A stretch of DNA of 64,000 nucleotides from Polytrichum commune (taxonomy: Eukaryota; Streptophyta; Polytrichopsida; Polytrichales; Polytrichaceae): the NCBI GenBank assembly GCA_950295325.1, contig OX485807.1, forward strand, positions 33,758,440-33,822,439, read 5' to 3'. This document shows positions 24,589-37,147 of the stretch, in pieces. The notes below the pieces were generated by a model. It was not told the origin of the DNA. It saw only the letters and a list, made by a program, of their open reading frames with translations, and searched no databases. Both the position numbers and the translations under genes were made by a program. Within the stretch, counting starts at the first letter, position 1; every line of letters begins with the position of its first letter.

Positions 24589-24985
24589 GGGCCACTTCAC
24601 ACACGAGACTGAGAGCCCATGACCATTGTACTTGAAGCACTCTCATTGGTGGAAAAGGCGGAGCCGGTCCAAGTTTGCTTCACACTACGCTTGAGGGACC
24701 AACGGAGTACGTGAATGCAGGGTGGATGTAAAGTCTACATGGATTCCTATGGGGCATCAAATGGATCATGTTTCATGGCCATTTGGATTGTTTTCAAAAA
24801 CCATCTCTTGGAGGTAGGCCTAACACAAAACCGGGAGACCATGGCACTTCGAGCGCTCATAACCCTTGATTTGTTCTATTTTATCATGTGCGAGAACCCG
24901 CATGAATAGAAATTCATTGAAATAGCATTTGGTTGAGGGCCCGGTCCTCACATGTGACTTCACGCTACACTTGAGGGTCCGTGAC
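24589..24985. mobile_element. MITE family W, partial or rearranged copy
   Basis: It starts GGGCCACTTCACACACGAGA after TGA. ATGACCATTG, TCTCATTGGTGGAAAAGG and TTGGAGGTAGGCCTA-type phrases match the better copies at 25071 and 25860. The right end is unclear. Confidence 0.5.
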
Positions 24986-25070
24986 CACACTATATGATGT
25001 TGGGGGTGTATTGGGACGGCCTTCGGACTCTTTTATTTGGGCTCTCACAAGTTCATGGTCACAACCCTTA

Positions 25071-25664
25071 GGGCCAATTCACACATGAGCCAAGAGCCGT
25101 GACCTTATAATGGTGAGGACCCTTGACTCTCATCCAAAGGCCGTACCATGGGTGTTGGGAAAGCCATTTTATGTAGTCTTGGGCCCTCAAGCATAGTGTG
25201 AAGTGAGAATGAACCATGTTGCGGGACCATTGCATATTTTGTTGGTGGGAAAAGAGGGGAAGATTTGGTTTAATATAATATGTCTCCAAGTTTATCAATT
25301 TAAGATAATTACTTGGTGGTGTTTGTCTGTCCTAGAATCTATTCTAAATGCTGCCATGCAGTATGTCTTGAAATCTGTCCTGCTGGAAGAAAAAATATTA
25401 AAAAAAATAATGGTCTCCTGGAATTTCCGTCAAGCCCACCTCTTGGAGGTGGGTCTGACGCAAATTCCGGGAAACCTTGCACCCTTATCCACAACCAACC
25501 ATGTAGGACTCCATGTAGACTTTTCATCCACGAACTTTTCTTTGGACCTTTAGGCCTTCACCTCCTAGTGTGCAGTGAACTTGGACGGTCTCTGCCTTTT
25601 CGACCAATGAGAGCTCTTACATTGCCATGGTCACGGGCCTTCAGCCTTGTGTGTGAAGTGGCCC
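25071..25664. mobile_element. MITE family W, copy with TTA target duplication
   Basis: The left end GGGCCAATTCACACATGAG pairs with the right end CTTGTGTGTGAAGTGGCCC. TTA flanks both sides (25068-25070 and 25665-25667). It is 594 bp long, has no transposase and is Tourist/PIF-Harbinger-like. Confidence 0.83.
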
Positions 25665-25859
25665 TTACACTTGCTTGTGCCTTCAAATAAGGTGATGGCA
25701 TGCAACGTCAGACTGGCATATTGAAAAAAGGGGCCATATGTAACGGAAATTGGTTCAGTGGGGTACTAGGCCAATTATTTCGGTCTCATTTAAGAAGCAG
25801 AAAGTGAGTGGCCTGACTTGAAGCATAGACCACACACATGAATCTCGTTCACATGCAAA

Positions 25860-26444
25860 CCGCCACTTCACACATGGGCCAAGAGCCGTGACCTTGGTTT
25901 GGAATGGTGAGGACCCTCAGCTCTCGTCTAAAGGCCGTACCATGGGTGTTGGGAAAGCCGTTTTATGTAGTCATGGGCCCTCAGGCATAGTGTGAGGTGA
26001 GAATGGACCACCTTGTGGGACCGTTGCATATTTGACTAGTGGCGGAAAAAGGAGTTAGGGGAGGGGTTGGTTTAATATAGCATGTCTCAATCTCGATCGA
26101 TTTGAGAGAATTACGTGGTGGTGTTTGTGTTGTCCTGGAGTGTGTTATGAAATCTGTCATGCTAAAGAAAAATATTAAAAAAAGTGGTGGTGGTCTCTCG
26201 GAATTTGCGTGAGGCCCACCTGTTGGAGGTGGGCTTGACGAAAATTTTGGGAGACCATGAAACCTTATCCATAGTTTGCCATGTAGGACTCCGTGTAGAC
26301 TTTTCATCCGTGAAGTCTTCTTTGGGCCTTTAAGCCTTTGCCTTTGTGTGTGAAGTGAACTTGGATGGTCTCCGCCCTTTCAACCAATGAGAGCTCTTCG
26401 ATTGCAATGGTCACGGGCTTTCAGTCTTGTGTGTGAAGTGGCCC
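25860..26444. mobile_element. MITE family W, third copy
   Basis: It aligns along its length with 25071-25664 (GCCAAGAGCCGTGACC, TTATGTAGTCATGGGCCCTC, GTAGACTTTTCATCC). It ends GTGTGTGAAGTGGCCC followed by TAA. The left end has lost a few terminal bases. Confidence 0.82.
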
Positions 26445-27182
26445 TAAGTACGTGTGAAATGTATCATAAGAGACTTTTGAAAACATGTCAAAAGAAGCGT
26501 TAAACACATAGTATGTTAATAGTGCGGCATTTCCAGTTCTTCAACTTCTACCGATTAGATTTGCAGGAGCGAATCTACGACGAAGCACGAGCAAAACTTG
26601 GATTGAAAATCGGACCTTCCCTAATTTAGTTATGGTTATCGGAAGTGCATGTTTGACCAAATACATAGCTTCTTCCAATCATGTTCACTAGGTATAATGT
26701 GTGGAGTTGTTGATAAAATGTGAAGGTGTAATTCAAACTCTTTGAAACGTGTCTTTAAGGCGTTTGATCTTTGATCCATCAACGATCTAACGTAGGAGTT
26801 CGATTGAGAAAATTAATTGAATAACACATGCACACTTTATGAGTTGATGCGATGAGCGAAGATTTGTAATGTTCTACATAAACTCATCTATTAGGAAGGT
26901 GAGAATGCAACGAGCTATATTATAGGATAAAAATGTAACTATTCAAAGACAATTTGAGCTTGTAAATAGCATTATAGACCTTGAAATAGTTATGGGAGGT
27001 TTAATTGGAAAGGATTGGCTTTCAATCCATAGGGGGCTTATTTTTACTAAACTTCTTTCATCCACGATGGATAAGTTTACAATGTACATAGATGTCAAAC
27101 CCAAAGCACGATGAGTGGAGGGGTATGTCAAGGTCACGTGCGGGATTGATGTATACAAAGGGTCACGTGGCCTTATTGTGGG
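26445..27182. other. Intergenic, no gene recognised
   Basis: A short open stretch at about 26531-26630 (+) reads FQFFNFYRLDLQERIYDEAR before a stop. It vaguely recalls F-box starts but is too short to call. The rest shows no signal. Confidence 0.4.
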
Positions 27183-27606
27183 CACATGACATTATTCAAC
27201 CATGTGCGTCGGTTCCATGACCTTGGAGTATGTCAATTATATTTTGTGGGCCCGAACAATGAAGAATATTTCTTCACTATTCATACATTCAAGCTAAATT
27301 TGGAAATAGTGCATGGAGTTATACTCCCAGCACTATGCACAAGAATGAGTATTCATCCCAATAATATTCGCATGAAACACTATTCATCACAATATTATTC
27401 CCTATAATCACCATTCATAGTAGGACTATCATTGAAAATACCGACACTACTCACAATATTCTTACTATTCATATTGGCAATATTCATTATACATATTGGC
27501 GTTAGTTTCTTCCTATTTTCTAAGTTTCTTCCCATGAAGGTAAGATAGTGGAGGTCCATGTCAAATGCTAAATATAGAATGGAACACAACCATGCAGCTG
27601 AATAAT
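27183..27606 (+). repeat. Dispersed repeat family R, copy 2
   Basis: It matches 19790-20185 over its length. It begins ACATTATTCAACCATGTG and ends CATGCAGCTGAATAATGTT, so AACATTATTC forms a short inverted terminus. Confidence 0.7.
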
Positions 27607-28604
27607 GTTATGCGCTTTCAACTATGGGTATGAATTTGGTTGCTGGATCAAATCATCAATCTTTCATTTAACTAGTGGATAGTTGTACAAGAATAAAACG
27701 GGGATAGGATCTTTGTCCTTAACAATCAATTGACCCTTCCAATTCCATAGATTTAAACTAAAATGGTCAACCCTAAGCGTATGAGAGGTCCAATTTGGGT
27801 TTCTTCAAGCAACATAAATCAAGGGTATTTGAGATACATTATATAAATGTTTTTGGGCTATTTGTGTCACAAGTGACCCTATCAAAAATCAACTTAATCG
27901 TCAAGTACATGATTTAGTTGGGTTAAATACCTTAATGTCATTGAAGATTCGAGCTCAAATACACAGTTCATGTGCCCTTGGATGCATATACATACCTAGT
28001 GTTTTAATCATATGTACACTGGATGAAGGGGGGAGGGGGTTAGACTAGGAGCCACATACATGCAAAATCCCTCATTAAAACAATTTCTATGAGGCTTGCC
28101 AAATCTCATTGTAAAACATGTCTTTTTGTTGTCTATTCTTAACTATGAGATTTGCTATTTACCAATTAAGTATAGGTGTCCGACCAAGAAAAGCGACCGC
28201 AAAGTCCCACATACCTTATCTGTATGAGTCTAAAAAAAACATAGAATTAAAGTCCGAATGAATCAAATTTGGCCACTATTCTCATTCTTCAACAATAAAC
28301 AAAAAGTTTTTGCTACTTTGTGAACGGAGCTCTATGTGACAAGAGCTTATTCATGGAAAAACAATGTTCAATAATGCATTCAATCTTACATCAAGGTAGG
28401 GTGGAAAATTATGATGGGGTTGACAAATTAGGGTTTTAAGAGGATGATCAGTTACCCATCAATCTGATTAATGTTCATGATGCTGTTCAATGAGGACCCA
28501 TACCAAATGCATGAGATAATTCCAAAGCTAATCCAATGGCCACAAATCTGTTTGGAGTTGGACGTGCCCACAATAGAATCACATAATATAGACATGCCTA
28601 ATTT
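27607..28604. other. Intergenic with fragment of MITE family E
   Basis: The 28095-28250 part carries AAACATGTCTTTTTGTTGTC and AAGAAAAGCGACCGCA phrases related to the variant at 31525-31818. Nothing else is recognisable. Confidence 0.45.
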
Positions 28605-28955
28605 AATGTCTTACTTGGACACATATATTTGAATGGTATGTGGTGAGGTGTGGCTCCAGAAATTGACATCACAAACAAATGTGTTTCAAAAAGATTGGAC
28701 GTAACATGCTCAAAATTACGAAAACTGGTCTAAGCTCAATAGTCAACATAATTGAGGACACCTCGATGACCGGTTGATGAGCATGAGATTCTTCACTTTC
28801 ATGATAAATAAGATATTCGTGTGAGCTCTATAAATTATGAGGAAAGTTGCTACCGCCTCGATTTGGATTCACTAACCATCTTGTTCTAGTAATTGTGTCT
28901 ACCGTATTCTAGGATAAGTGGGCTAGTCAAAAAATGAAACCATTAAAGACTCATC
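28605..28955 (-). mobile_element. MITE family E, inverted copy
   Basis: GTGTGGCTCCAGAAATTGA, CAACATAATTGAGGACACC and AAATTATGAGGAAAGTTGC phrases match the reverse complement of 49172-49525. It ends CCATTAAAGAC, the worn left TIR. Confidence 0.7.
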
Positions 28956-28984
28956 TATCTAATTGGTTGGGAATAATTCGAGGG

Positions 28985-29305
28985 TATTTGGAGCACTTTT
29001 TTTAGTGGCGCTTTCTATGAATAAGTTGACAAATGCCAAGTTTTGAAACAAAGTTTGGTACAATTTCCATACTAACGTTTCTGTGATGACATATTGTCAT
29101 GGATGATTGGAATTTGGGCGAAATACCACTTAGTAACAGTAATGGCAACACTGTGAATCTATAATCCCCCAAATTTTGTTTACAAAGAATGACAAATAGT
29201 GTTGGATTAACATTTAGTGTTGGTGACACTACACCGGGGTTTACAATTGATATTGTGCAAGACAATTAGAATTGGTGACACTAAATACAATATTTAGTGT
29301 AGTAC
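28985..29305. repeat. Relic of families R/U next to the orphan exon
   Basis: The 29010-29160 part resembles 19600-19760. The end at 29280-29305 (ACTAAATACAATATTTAGTGTAG) is the family-U terminus. The element end lies exactly at the donor side of the orphan ORF that follows. Confidence 0.5.
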
Positions 29306-29587
29306 CTATTGGCATACTTGCAGATTACATCCACCATATCTTTGCCCAAGTTTTTGGAGGCCAAATAACTGCCGGAAAGTATTAAAAACTCTTCATCAAG
29401 TCTAGTACACTTCATTTCGACATTCTGTACAAGCTCAATGGCTTCACCATCAAAAGTAAAAGAAACGCCCTGTTCTTTCAACTTTCTATATTGCAAGAAA
29501 GGAACTGCCAAACCCATAATAATTTGTCCACAAGAACAGAAAAGTCCTCGACTTCTCTCACATACCAAGTTGAGATTTACAGAGTCC
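29306..29587 (-). CDS. Orphan exon-like ORF, function unknown
   Basis: A 94-codon open frame on the minus strand is bounded by an AG (TTGTAG) at 29588-29590 and a GT donor (AATAG/GTACTA) at 29305. It encodes a well-composed, non-repetitive segment containing ERSRGLFCSCGQIIMGLAVP, LVQNVEMKCTRLDEEFL and GKDMVDVICKYANR. I do not recognise the family. It lies about 200 bases past the NUB1 stop on the same strand, so it may be a captured exon, an exon of a lost gene, or a rare 3' alternative exon. A family-U transposon terminus begins at its donor. Confidence 0.35.
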
Positions 29588-29784
29588 CTACAAGCTGCTT
29601 AACAACATATACGAAGTTTTTAAAAAAGGGATTGTATGTGAAAAAATTTACACTCGCATCCATGTGAGTGAGCGACCTTGCTTGATTTCCCCAGACTATT
29701 TTTTGTGTAATACTTACTGCCAGAGACTCATAATTCTTTAAGGGGGAAAAGCAAGCACATTAAACTTACTGCCAAAACTTGATT

Positions 29785-32700
29785 TTATACAGTTGGTTGC
29801 TGGGAGGTGCTCTTGAGCAATCCAAGGTACTCGGAGATGGCGTTGCCTTCTTTGTCGACTTCAATGTCGTACTCGGCAAGTGGGTCGCCTGTTATGTTTC
29901 GCGCAATGTCCTCCTCCATTTCTTCATCCCGGGGGGAAAGGTCGGTGGATGCAGGGCTGTCCAGCAATGAGCTCGCTACATTTTCTGTATTTGAAGAAGA
30001 AGAACCAGGTTGTTGTTCTGAGCCTCCACCTGTGGTGTCTTCTTGTAGACCTTGGAATAGTCTTTCCAATGCTTGTGCTTTGTCCCCAGACCCTTGTAGT
30101 GCCTTTTTTGCTGCAATACGATAATTATTCCACTCGAGGTTAGGGTATGTGACAAGATACTTGATACTAAAAGCTATTTTAAACTATGGCTGAAGAGCTG
30201 TTACCAAGAAAGAAAAGAAAGACAACTCCAATGTTGCCACCGGCATCAATTATGGTGTTGCTTCATTTTTGAATTGGTGTAAGTCTATAAGTAATTCCAA
30301 AACGGGCATTACATGAATTAGAGGGCCACCAAGGACCATGAACAGGCGCAGACAAGCTAGCTGGCACCCCCCAAGCACAAGCCCCCTGTAGGTTCACCCT
30401 GACGCCCCCAATAAGATTGTTTGGATAATAGGTGGTAGGGTGCACCGAAAATCAAGTGCTAATAGGTCACCCATCTGAGTGCTATTCCGGCCTAAGGCAG
30501 CTTAATCTCGGAGTTTCCATGGGAACCAAGTTAAGGCCTTGGGTTTAAGCCACAGTAAATATAATAAAGAGCAAGATTTTGAAGTGTCAAGGTCTCCCTG
30601 GTTTTGTGTTGGACCTTGCACCTCCTTGAGGTGGGCTTCATGCGAAATCTGGTAGACCATGAAACAATTTTCATTTCATGCCACATAGGACTCCATGTAG
30701 GTTTGTTCATCCATTCAAAATTCCTTGGTCCTTAAGGCCCTCAAGCTATAGTGTAAAGTGAAGTAAGGTGGTCTCGGCATTTTCCACCAATAAAAGATTC
30801 TGGATTTCAATGGTCACAAGCCCTTGAGCTTTAGTGTAAAGTGTCCCTAAGTAGATCACTTGTCTATATTCAAAGCAGAATAGCATTTGTGCATGGCGTA
30901 ATCTTGAATTGGATATATAAAGTTCATTCTGAACAGATGCAATCCATGAGACTACTACAGGAGAGGGAAAATCAGACCTTAGCATCTTACCTTTAATACC
31001 CAAATCAACAGAAAATTACAACTGGATGGAGAAGCACTCATCTATTTTAATGACACATTAAATAAAGAATTTAGCTTATTGTCAGTAAAACAACGAGTAC
31101 CTTTGTCTTTGCTGAAGCCCATTGACATCAACTCTGCAAGTGCAATACTATCCACAGATCCTTTTGATTGACTGCCTAAGCTTGCCTACACACATCCAAA
31201 GGATCCAGCAAATAAGCAAAGTGTCTTAAAAGCTTTGAGCAAAAATGAGCAAACTATGAGATTGTCTTCCAAAATTTTTGAATGCAAAATGATTGGTGGG
31301 TAAAGACTTCATGTCAGCACCCAGAGCCAGACTTACAAAAGGCTTTATCTCAAATTCCACAAACAAGTTCTGAAGTTTTATCATTCCGGAAAAGTGCAAG
31401 GAGATCGGTTTCATCTAGAATCCTGAAACTCTGCTAGCTTCTAAGACATCTACCAAGGTATGTGGCCATATTCCAAATCCAGAAGATTATGGCCATTGGA
31501 TTGGTTCGAAAATGTCTCATCTGGTTAGTGATTGCAAAACACACAGATTTGTCATTTCAATTTCCAGAATCAAAGTTGAGATGCAAAAGTTATAAGAGGT
31601 CAAAGTGAAGATTCTCATTCTCTTTAAGTGATCACATTGCCCCTCCCAATTGTGTTCACTCTTGAACCTAGAATGGTGTCTATAGATTGGCCAGAGTCCA
31701 ATCTCATCGTAGCATGTGTCTTTTTGGTGTCCGTTCTTAAAATGCAAGACTTGCCATATACCCCTCAAATACAGGTGTTCCAGTTAAGAAGAGTGACCAC
31801 ATAAGGCCCACATACCTTATTACTGAGGAAATAGTAGTCTCTACGAAATTCAGGAATAAGTTTTAATGGTTAAGACCTACCTGAAGAGTGGCAAAGGAGG
31901 TGGGATTCATCAACATATCCAGAGCCAAGTCCCTGTCATTGTCACTTTGTTTCAACGCCTCAGCCGCTACTCTTCTCTTGTACCTGTCATGCCCACTCAT
32001 CCATCCTGTCATGTACCTAAATCAGTCATCATTAACTGATAGCACATGTAAATTAAAAATATTCTGATCTTGAGCCTGCTGGCATAGCATTCTTAAGTAG
32101 TCTACTTAGGTTCTGATGCAAATGGAATTGTTCTTGGGTAATCCAGATAACCTAAGAATAATTCCATTAAGGACACACCTCTTCAATTGGATCTTGGTAG
32201 ATGGAAGGAGGCTTTCTGTCCGAAGATAGGCAACAATGAGGTGCCGACTAATGAGACTTGACTATGCATGTTCTCAAGGACCTTGATTCTTGAAATTCTA
32301 TTCTTGGAGGTAGAATCAAGAGACAGCATCCTTAATGAGGCATGTTTAAAAATGCTAGGGGATGCACAACTATTCATATAAATGGAAAATTATCCTTGAG
32401 TTCTTGAGAATGTTTTGGGAATGCTATGAGATGCTGAAATTAATGCCGGTTATGGGAAATTGGTAGTGCAATGTACTGACAATAATGTTAGAACAGAACA
32501 AACAAAATCACCACTACTGATGGGGACTGTATAGAAATTTGGCTGCAATATCAGGAGTAAGCCCAATCATGTGTGTTTGTCAATTTTAATCGGCCTCTAG
32601 TTTTAACACAGATTTTTTGCAAAAGCAAATATACAAGATGTATACTTGCAAGAGGCCAGAATAGATATAATTTAGGAGACCCTAGTAACAAAGACCACTA

Positions 32701-35700
32701 GATGGTTGGAAAGAAAAACTTTCAAGAGACAAAAAGCTTACCCTATGGATGCAAGCTCGCCTAACTTGGTTATGTCCACGGCCTTGCCTCCTAGAGTTTT
32801 CCCATATTTCTTCTGTTCTCTGTGATACGGTGTCAACCATAAATTATTAGCACGAGGTCCACAAAATTTTTTCTTGCCATGGTGGCATCTTTCAACCTTC
32901 TCGCACCTTCAAATTTATTTGTTATAGATGTGGACTTCAAGAACTTCCACAGGTGACAAAGCCAGATTTTCACAAACCTGACCCTTCTACGTTAGTATTA
33001 TCCATACAGTCACCGGATCAAACTCCAGGTGAGTGGCTGAAAAAGTGGGTTTAAGAGCTTATGCATAAAGCCACCCAAGTTTTCATAAGGCTTAAAATAA
33101 CATACTTAAAGAATGGGATCGGGCTATGACAATCCAGCTTTCTAGGTTGTCATACTAGGAACGTACTAAATATACGGGTCTTAAATGGTTACTTTTTCCA
33201 ACTAGTCCACTTCTCATAGGATATGAAATACAATATTGGAATGAGATGGATAGCAGATCCAATTGAAGCCTTATTCACTTTCCTCATAATTTTCAGAGCT
33301 CATATCAATATCTTATTCGTTATTGAAGTGAAGATTCTCATGCTCATTATTTGGTCATGTAGGTCCCCCCAATTATGTTGACTATTAAGCCTAGAATGAT
33401 TATTATATTTTGAGCACATAGTCCAATCTTGTTTAACACATGTCTTTTTGGTGTCTGTTCTTGGATTCGCACCTAACCACACACCACTAGGGGTCTGATT
33501 AAGATAAGTAACCAAATTAGGCACGTCTACCTTAGGACAGGCCAAGATAGCCTTGCAAGACGGGATTTAGGGTGGTGCTTATTTAAGAGGGATTAAATAG
33601 AGTCAGACCTTATCTAAGATTCTAAAGTTCTCTCAAAGTTTTTGGGATTCAAAGAGGACGTCCAAGAGCTTCACCCAACTTTCAAAATTAGGCTCCAACA
33701 CGAGATGCTCTAATGAGCTCTTAATAGAAAAGAACCTCCAAAAGGGACTTTACACATAACTCTATTGTCCATGAAACCTTTCTAGTTATTGTATGAAGTT
33801 CAAAGACACACAAAAATACTCACTAAAACTGACCTTCGTTCCTTTTGTCGTCGCATATCCTCCTCTGCCTTCTCCTGTGCCTTGACTCGCTCATTCATCA
33901 CAAACTCAACTGCACGTGTAGCATCTTGACCAGATACACGAAGAGCCCTTCTCGCTTCTTTCATTGAGAATCCCATGGATGCTAGTGCTGCCACAGCTTC
34001 ATCAGACACTTGCAACTACACAAACAAACAAAAAAGGTTAATTCCCACATCATGCCAAGCCTGACTCCATCTTAAACAGAAAAAACATAATATGCCAACC
34101 ATGATATTGTAGTGTGTAGACCATGCCTGACCATGAGAATAGAGGCATTACAAGATGTTAGTAACTGAATCATGGGATTGAGCTGAAAATAGACATTAAA
34201 GAAAGGCCTGTAAAAAGAGATATAAGGCACCTGCTCAAACTTCTGTTGTGCAGATAGTAGCGACAATTGTGCTGCGTCTGATTGGCCGCTATGGTAAGCC
34301 ACTACCCCTTCCAAGAGCTCTAGACGAACATACCTACACCAACAAAAACGTCTCTGATCAAAACTTGCAACTTTTACTCAAACTGCAAGCAGTGCAGGTG
34401 CAAAACCAAACGAGATTACATAATAAAAGTCAGCTTACTCAAGTGAAACTTTTGAAGCAGGATCTAGCTACTACACCCAGATATGCCAAAACTTCAATAT
34501 ATTCTTTACTTTTTGATAGAAACCTAGTCAGCCAGAAAATATATACTGTTATTAAGTACGTATGGTGATCTACACAAAAGGTAGGCAAGGATTTCAACCC
34601 TTAAAGGTCGGAGAGGCTCATTCTGGGCTTGAAGATGTCACTCAGAGGGGTTTAAGAATACCTTTTAAAACTTTTAGGTAAATGTGTCAAAAGTGACCCT
34701 ATCCAGAATTAGCCCATTCATCATCATATGCATTATTCCAATTGGAGCATACATATATGAAGTATAAACTATAGAAAGATTTGAGCTTGTTTGAGTGACC
34801 TGGACTCAAGTACATACAAGGCATATTTAATCATTGTTGTCACCTGTGGATTTCTTTTCACTTCCACTATTTTATAGGTTGTGCTGAATAAGGTGTCAAT
34901 ACCATAGGCCAACTGAAATATTCTTTCAATTCTTGTTGGGGGTTCCTACAAACCATGCTGTATCCTGCACTTATACACCCCAGTCTATTCAAGGGTTGAA
35001 AAGTGTGCTCACAAAGCGAGCTCAGGGCAGAATCCTCCTTGAAGTACACGAAGTCGCTCTAAATTGCGACCGTGTGAACGACCCAATCCGTCCCGGGCTC
35101 GTGCCAATCGCTCCCGTGCAACTGCTAATCGTTCAATATCTCGTAACATAAACAAACACCATACTGTGTCAATTTGAAGGAGCGCCACATTGTCAACTGC
35201 CTGAACACAAACCCAACACCATGGTAAATGGTCAATTTTGTTTTAATTGCATGTTAAAAGTAAATAAATAAAATGAAATTAGTCATACGAGAGGAACAAG
35301 AACAAACTAACAAACTAAGTCTGTGCTGTCAAAATGGTCCAGAATGGGGTTCAAGAATAGAACGGATTTGTTACCTCAAGAAATTTCCTGTCACAGAGTG
35401 AAAAAGATTCCTGCAATGATCAATTACAGAAGAATAAAATTATTCTTCTCAGGGCAAAAAGACACAGTGATGACTACCTTTGCCAACTTGAATTATCTTT
35501 CAGCTAGATCTGCCCTAACATGATGTCCAAATATCGGGGTTTGTCAGATGACGCAAATTCATCAGCAGATGATTCACAGGTGTGCAAATAGCACAATGTT
35601 CCAAATTAGGAAAAAGACCAGTCATTAAGATAAGGACTAATTCGTTGCAAAACGTTTTTTGAGAAAATTTGATAGAATCAAAACTCGTAAATCTTACTTA

Positions 35701-37147
35701 TCTTGCAAGCAATGTTCCTTAAAGACCACTGGTTTTCACACAAACACAAGTGGACACAAAAAAGTGGTCACAATGATGGTGAACATACCTCTGACATAGC
35801 AAGAACCTCAAGAGCTTCATGGTAATTACCCTGCTCAAGTAGGCTCCGGGCCTTTGAGTGTAACATAAGCCCCATAACAAGTGCCCTGCCATGTGGTGAA
35901 TTTTTTTGTATAAGTAGAAAGGACTGTCACCGAAAGAAATTTAAGCTCACAACCCCTAAATTCAACTACTGGACAAGATAGTAGACAAGGATTCCACCAA
36001 GTCCTGATGACTGTCAAGCATAACACTGAATACAGCTTACATTTGAACTGACCCTGAATGAAGAAATCTGGATAAACCCAATGTTATTTTGACCTGCAAC
36101 AGTTATGATGTTAAAGCTGAGTATTGGGTCAACCTGCGATCAGTATCGGAGTTGAATATCAGCTTCTCTCCATTCTGATTTTCCAATTGGAGATCAAAGT
36201 CGTCCGAAGGATACTCACCATCATTGCTTCTCTTTGCCATTGCATCAACTGCTGCCCTGATTCAAATAAATAAAAAGATCACTGAGGTTCAGTGTAAAGA
36301 ATAAGGAAATAAAATCATTCTCTTGCTAGTTTGAAGTCTTGCAAGGTCTATAACGTCCATACAAGCATTTCGTTTCTGTTCAAATCACCACTGGAAATGA
36401 ACTCACTTCTGACAATCACTGGCTATTATGAACTCAAGAGTCATTTCAAGGAGTCGCTCATCCCAGGAGAGAAGAAATTGAGAGTAAAAATCGTACTGCC
36501 CCTTCATCAAGTGGAATCTTTCTCCCAAGTATTTACATTCTCAGCCGGAGAGGAATTGGTTCTATTGCAGGAAAAAATAAGATCTACTACAGACTTGTTG
36601 ATTCATTTTTCCAAATCCAAAAGCTTCTGGGGTACTAAACCCTTCAAGAAGTAAGGAACTGCGCAACCGCAGTCCATGGAAAAAGAAAAAAAGAAAAAGA
36701 AAAAAAGCAAGCAATAGTCCAGTGGTGTTTAACCGGACTAGTGACTAACCAGACATTATTTGAAACTGGAGATTAATAGTGGATTTGGAGTTTTGTTGCT
36801 CACTTGATGCGGGTGAGCCGCTCCACACGCTCCTGCTCCAAATTGGCAGCATTCGGTTGCTGTGCAGACGTCACCCTTGTCAGCAAAAGCTTCGAATTCG
36901 CGCCAATCCCTGCTTCACGCAAGCTTTTTGACAATCCTGTGGGGGTGTCACCCTTCAGGATTTTTCCTGCACAAATCAATTTCATGGCATCCATTGCGAT
37001 GCCCGATTGCCTTGAAACCTCACTCTGCAGCTTCCCCACCGTCCACTCGTCCAATGGCACCTCCAAAGTACCTGACCATGCGCCGGCAACTCGCACTTTT
37101 ACACTATGGCAGCTCGGCCCCGCAGCCATCACCCTCGTATCCGCCAT
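29785..37147 (-). CDS. NUB1: NUB1-like protein (NEDD8 ultimate buster 1 homologue), complete, 11 exons
   Basis: NUB1 binds NEDD8/RUB and ubiquitin-like conjugates and delivers them to the 26S proteasome (family knowledge). Exons: 37147-36804, 36256-36134, 35885-35789, 35410-35375, 35200-35013, 34333-34231, 34015-33834, 32819-32742, 32016-31881, 31185-31101 and 30110-29785. All have GT-AG ends with matching phase, summing to 1698 bp (565 aa), close to the Arabidopsis protein. Domains: N-terminal ubiquitin-like fold (about residues 10-90), a helical middle with LLQIDTVWCLFMLRDIERLA and LELLEGVVAYHSGQ, UBA 1 (about 300-340, MGFSMKEARRAL), a second UBA-like module (about 365-428), UBA 3 (about 440-475, LMSMGFSKDKAKKAL), then an acidic tail GDPLAEYDIEVDKEGNAI. 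Exon 4 is a 36-bp micro-exon. Introns carry MITEs and a 5S-like relic. The gene looks intact. Confidence 0.95.
30437..30557 (-). pseudogene. Degenerate 5S rRNA-like sequence in NUB1 intron 10
   Basis: On the minus strand the stretch follows plant 5S rRNA in order. The internal promoter box C region is clear (complement reads GGTCACCCATCTGAGT, cf. GGATGGGTGACC), as are the box A side (GCAGCTTAATCTCGGAGTT, cf. AACTCCGAAGTTAAGC) and the 3' end GGTGCACC. Several mismatches make it a pseudogene or a 5S-derived SINE. The adjoining 30300-30430 segment could be a SINE body, but I could not show this. Confidence 0.68.
30575..30847. mobile_element. MITE family W, right half, in NUB1 intron 10
   Basis: GAGGTGGGCTTCATGCGAAA, CACATAGGACTCCATGTAGG and AATGGTCACAAGCCC phrases match the right half of 25071-25664. 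It ends GTGTCCC followed by TAA. The left half is absent; the 5S-like relic lies directly beside the break. Confidence 0.72.
31525..31818 (+). mobile_element. MITE family E variant in NUB1 intron 9
   Basis: The core CCCAATTGTGTTCACTCTTG, GTGTCTTTTTGGTGTCCGTT and AAATACAGGTGTTCCAGTTA is shared with 46569-46850 (inverted) and a fragment at 28095. It differs from the main family E at the outer ends (GTGACCACATAAGGCCC before ACATACCTTA). Confidence 0.65.
33170..33534 (+). mobile_element. MITE family E in NUB1 intron 7
   Basis: It starts GGGTCTTAAATGGTTACTTT and ends AGTAACCAAATTAGGCACGT followed by CTACCTTA. It is a near full-length match of 49172-49525 in the same orientation. Confidence 0.78.

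Noticed and set aside
26531-26630. Short F-box-like reading FYRLDLQERIYDEAR
   Set aside because: About 30 codons, no start, no splice sites and no neighbouring exon; likely chance.
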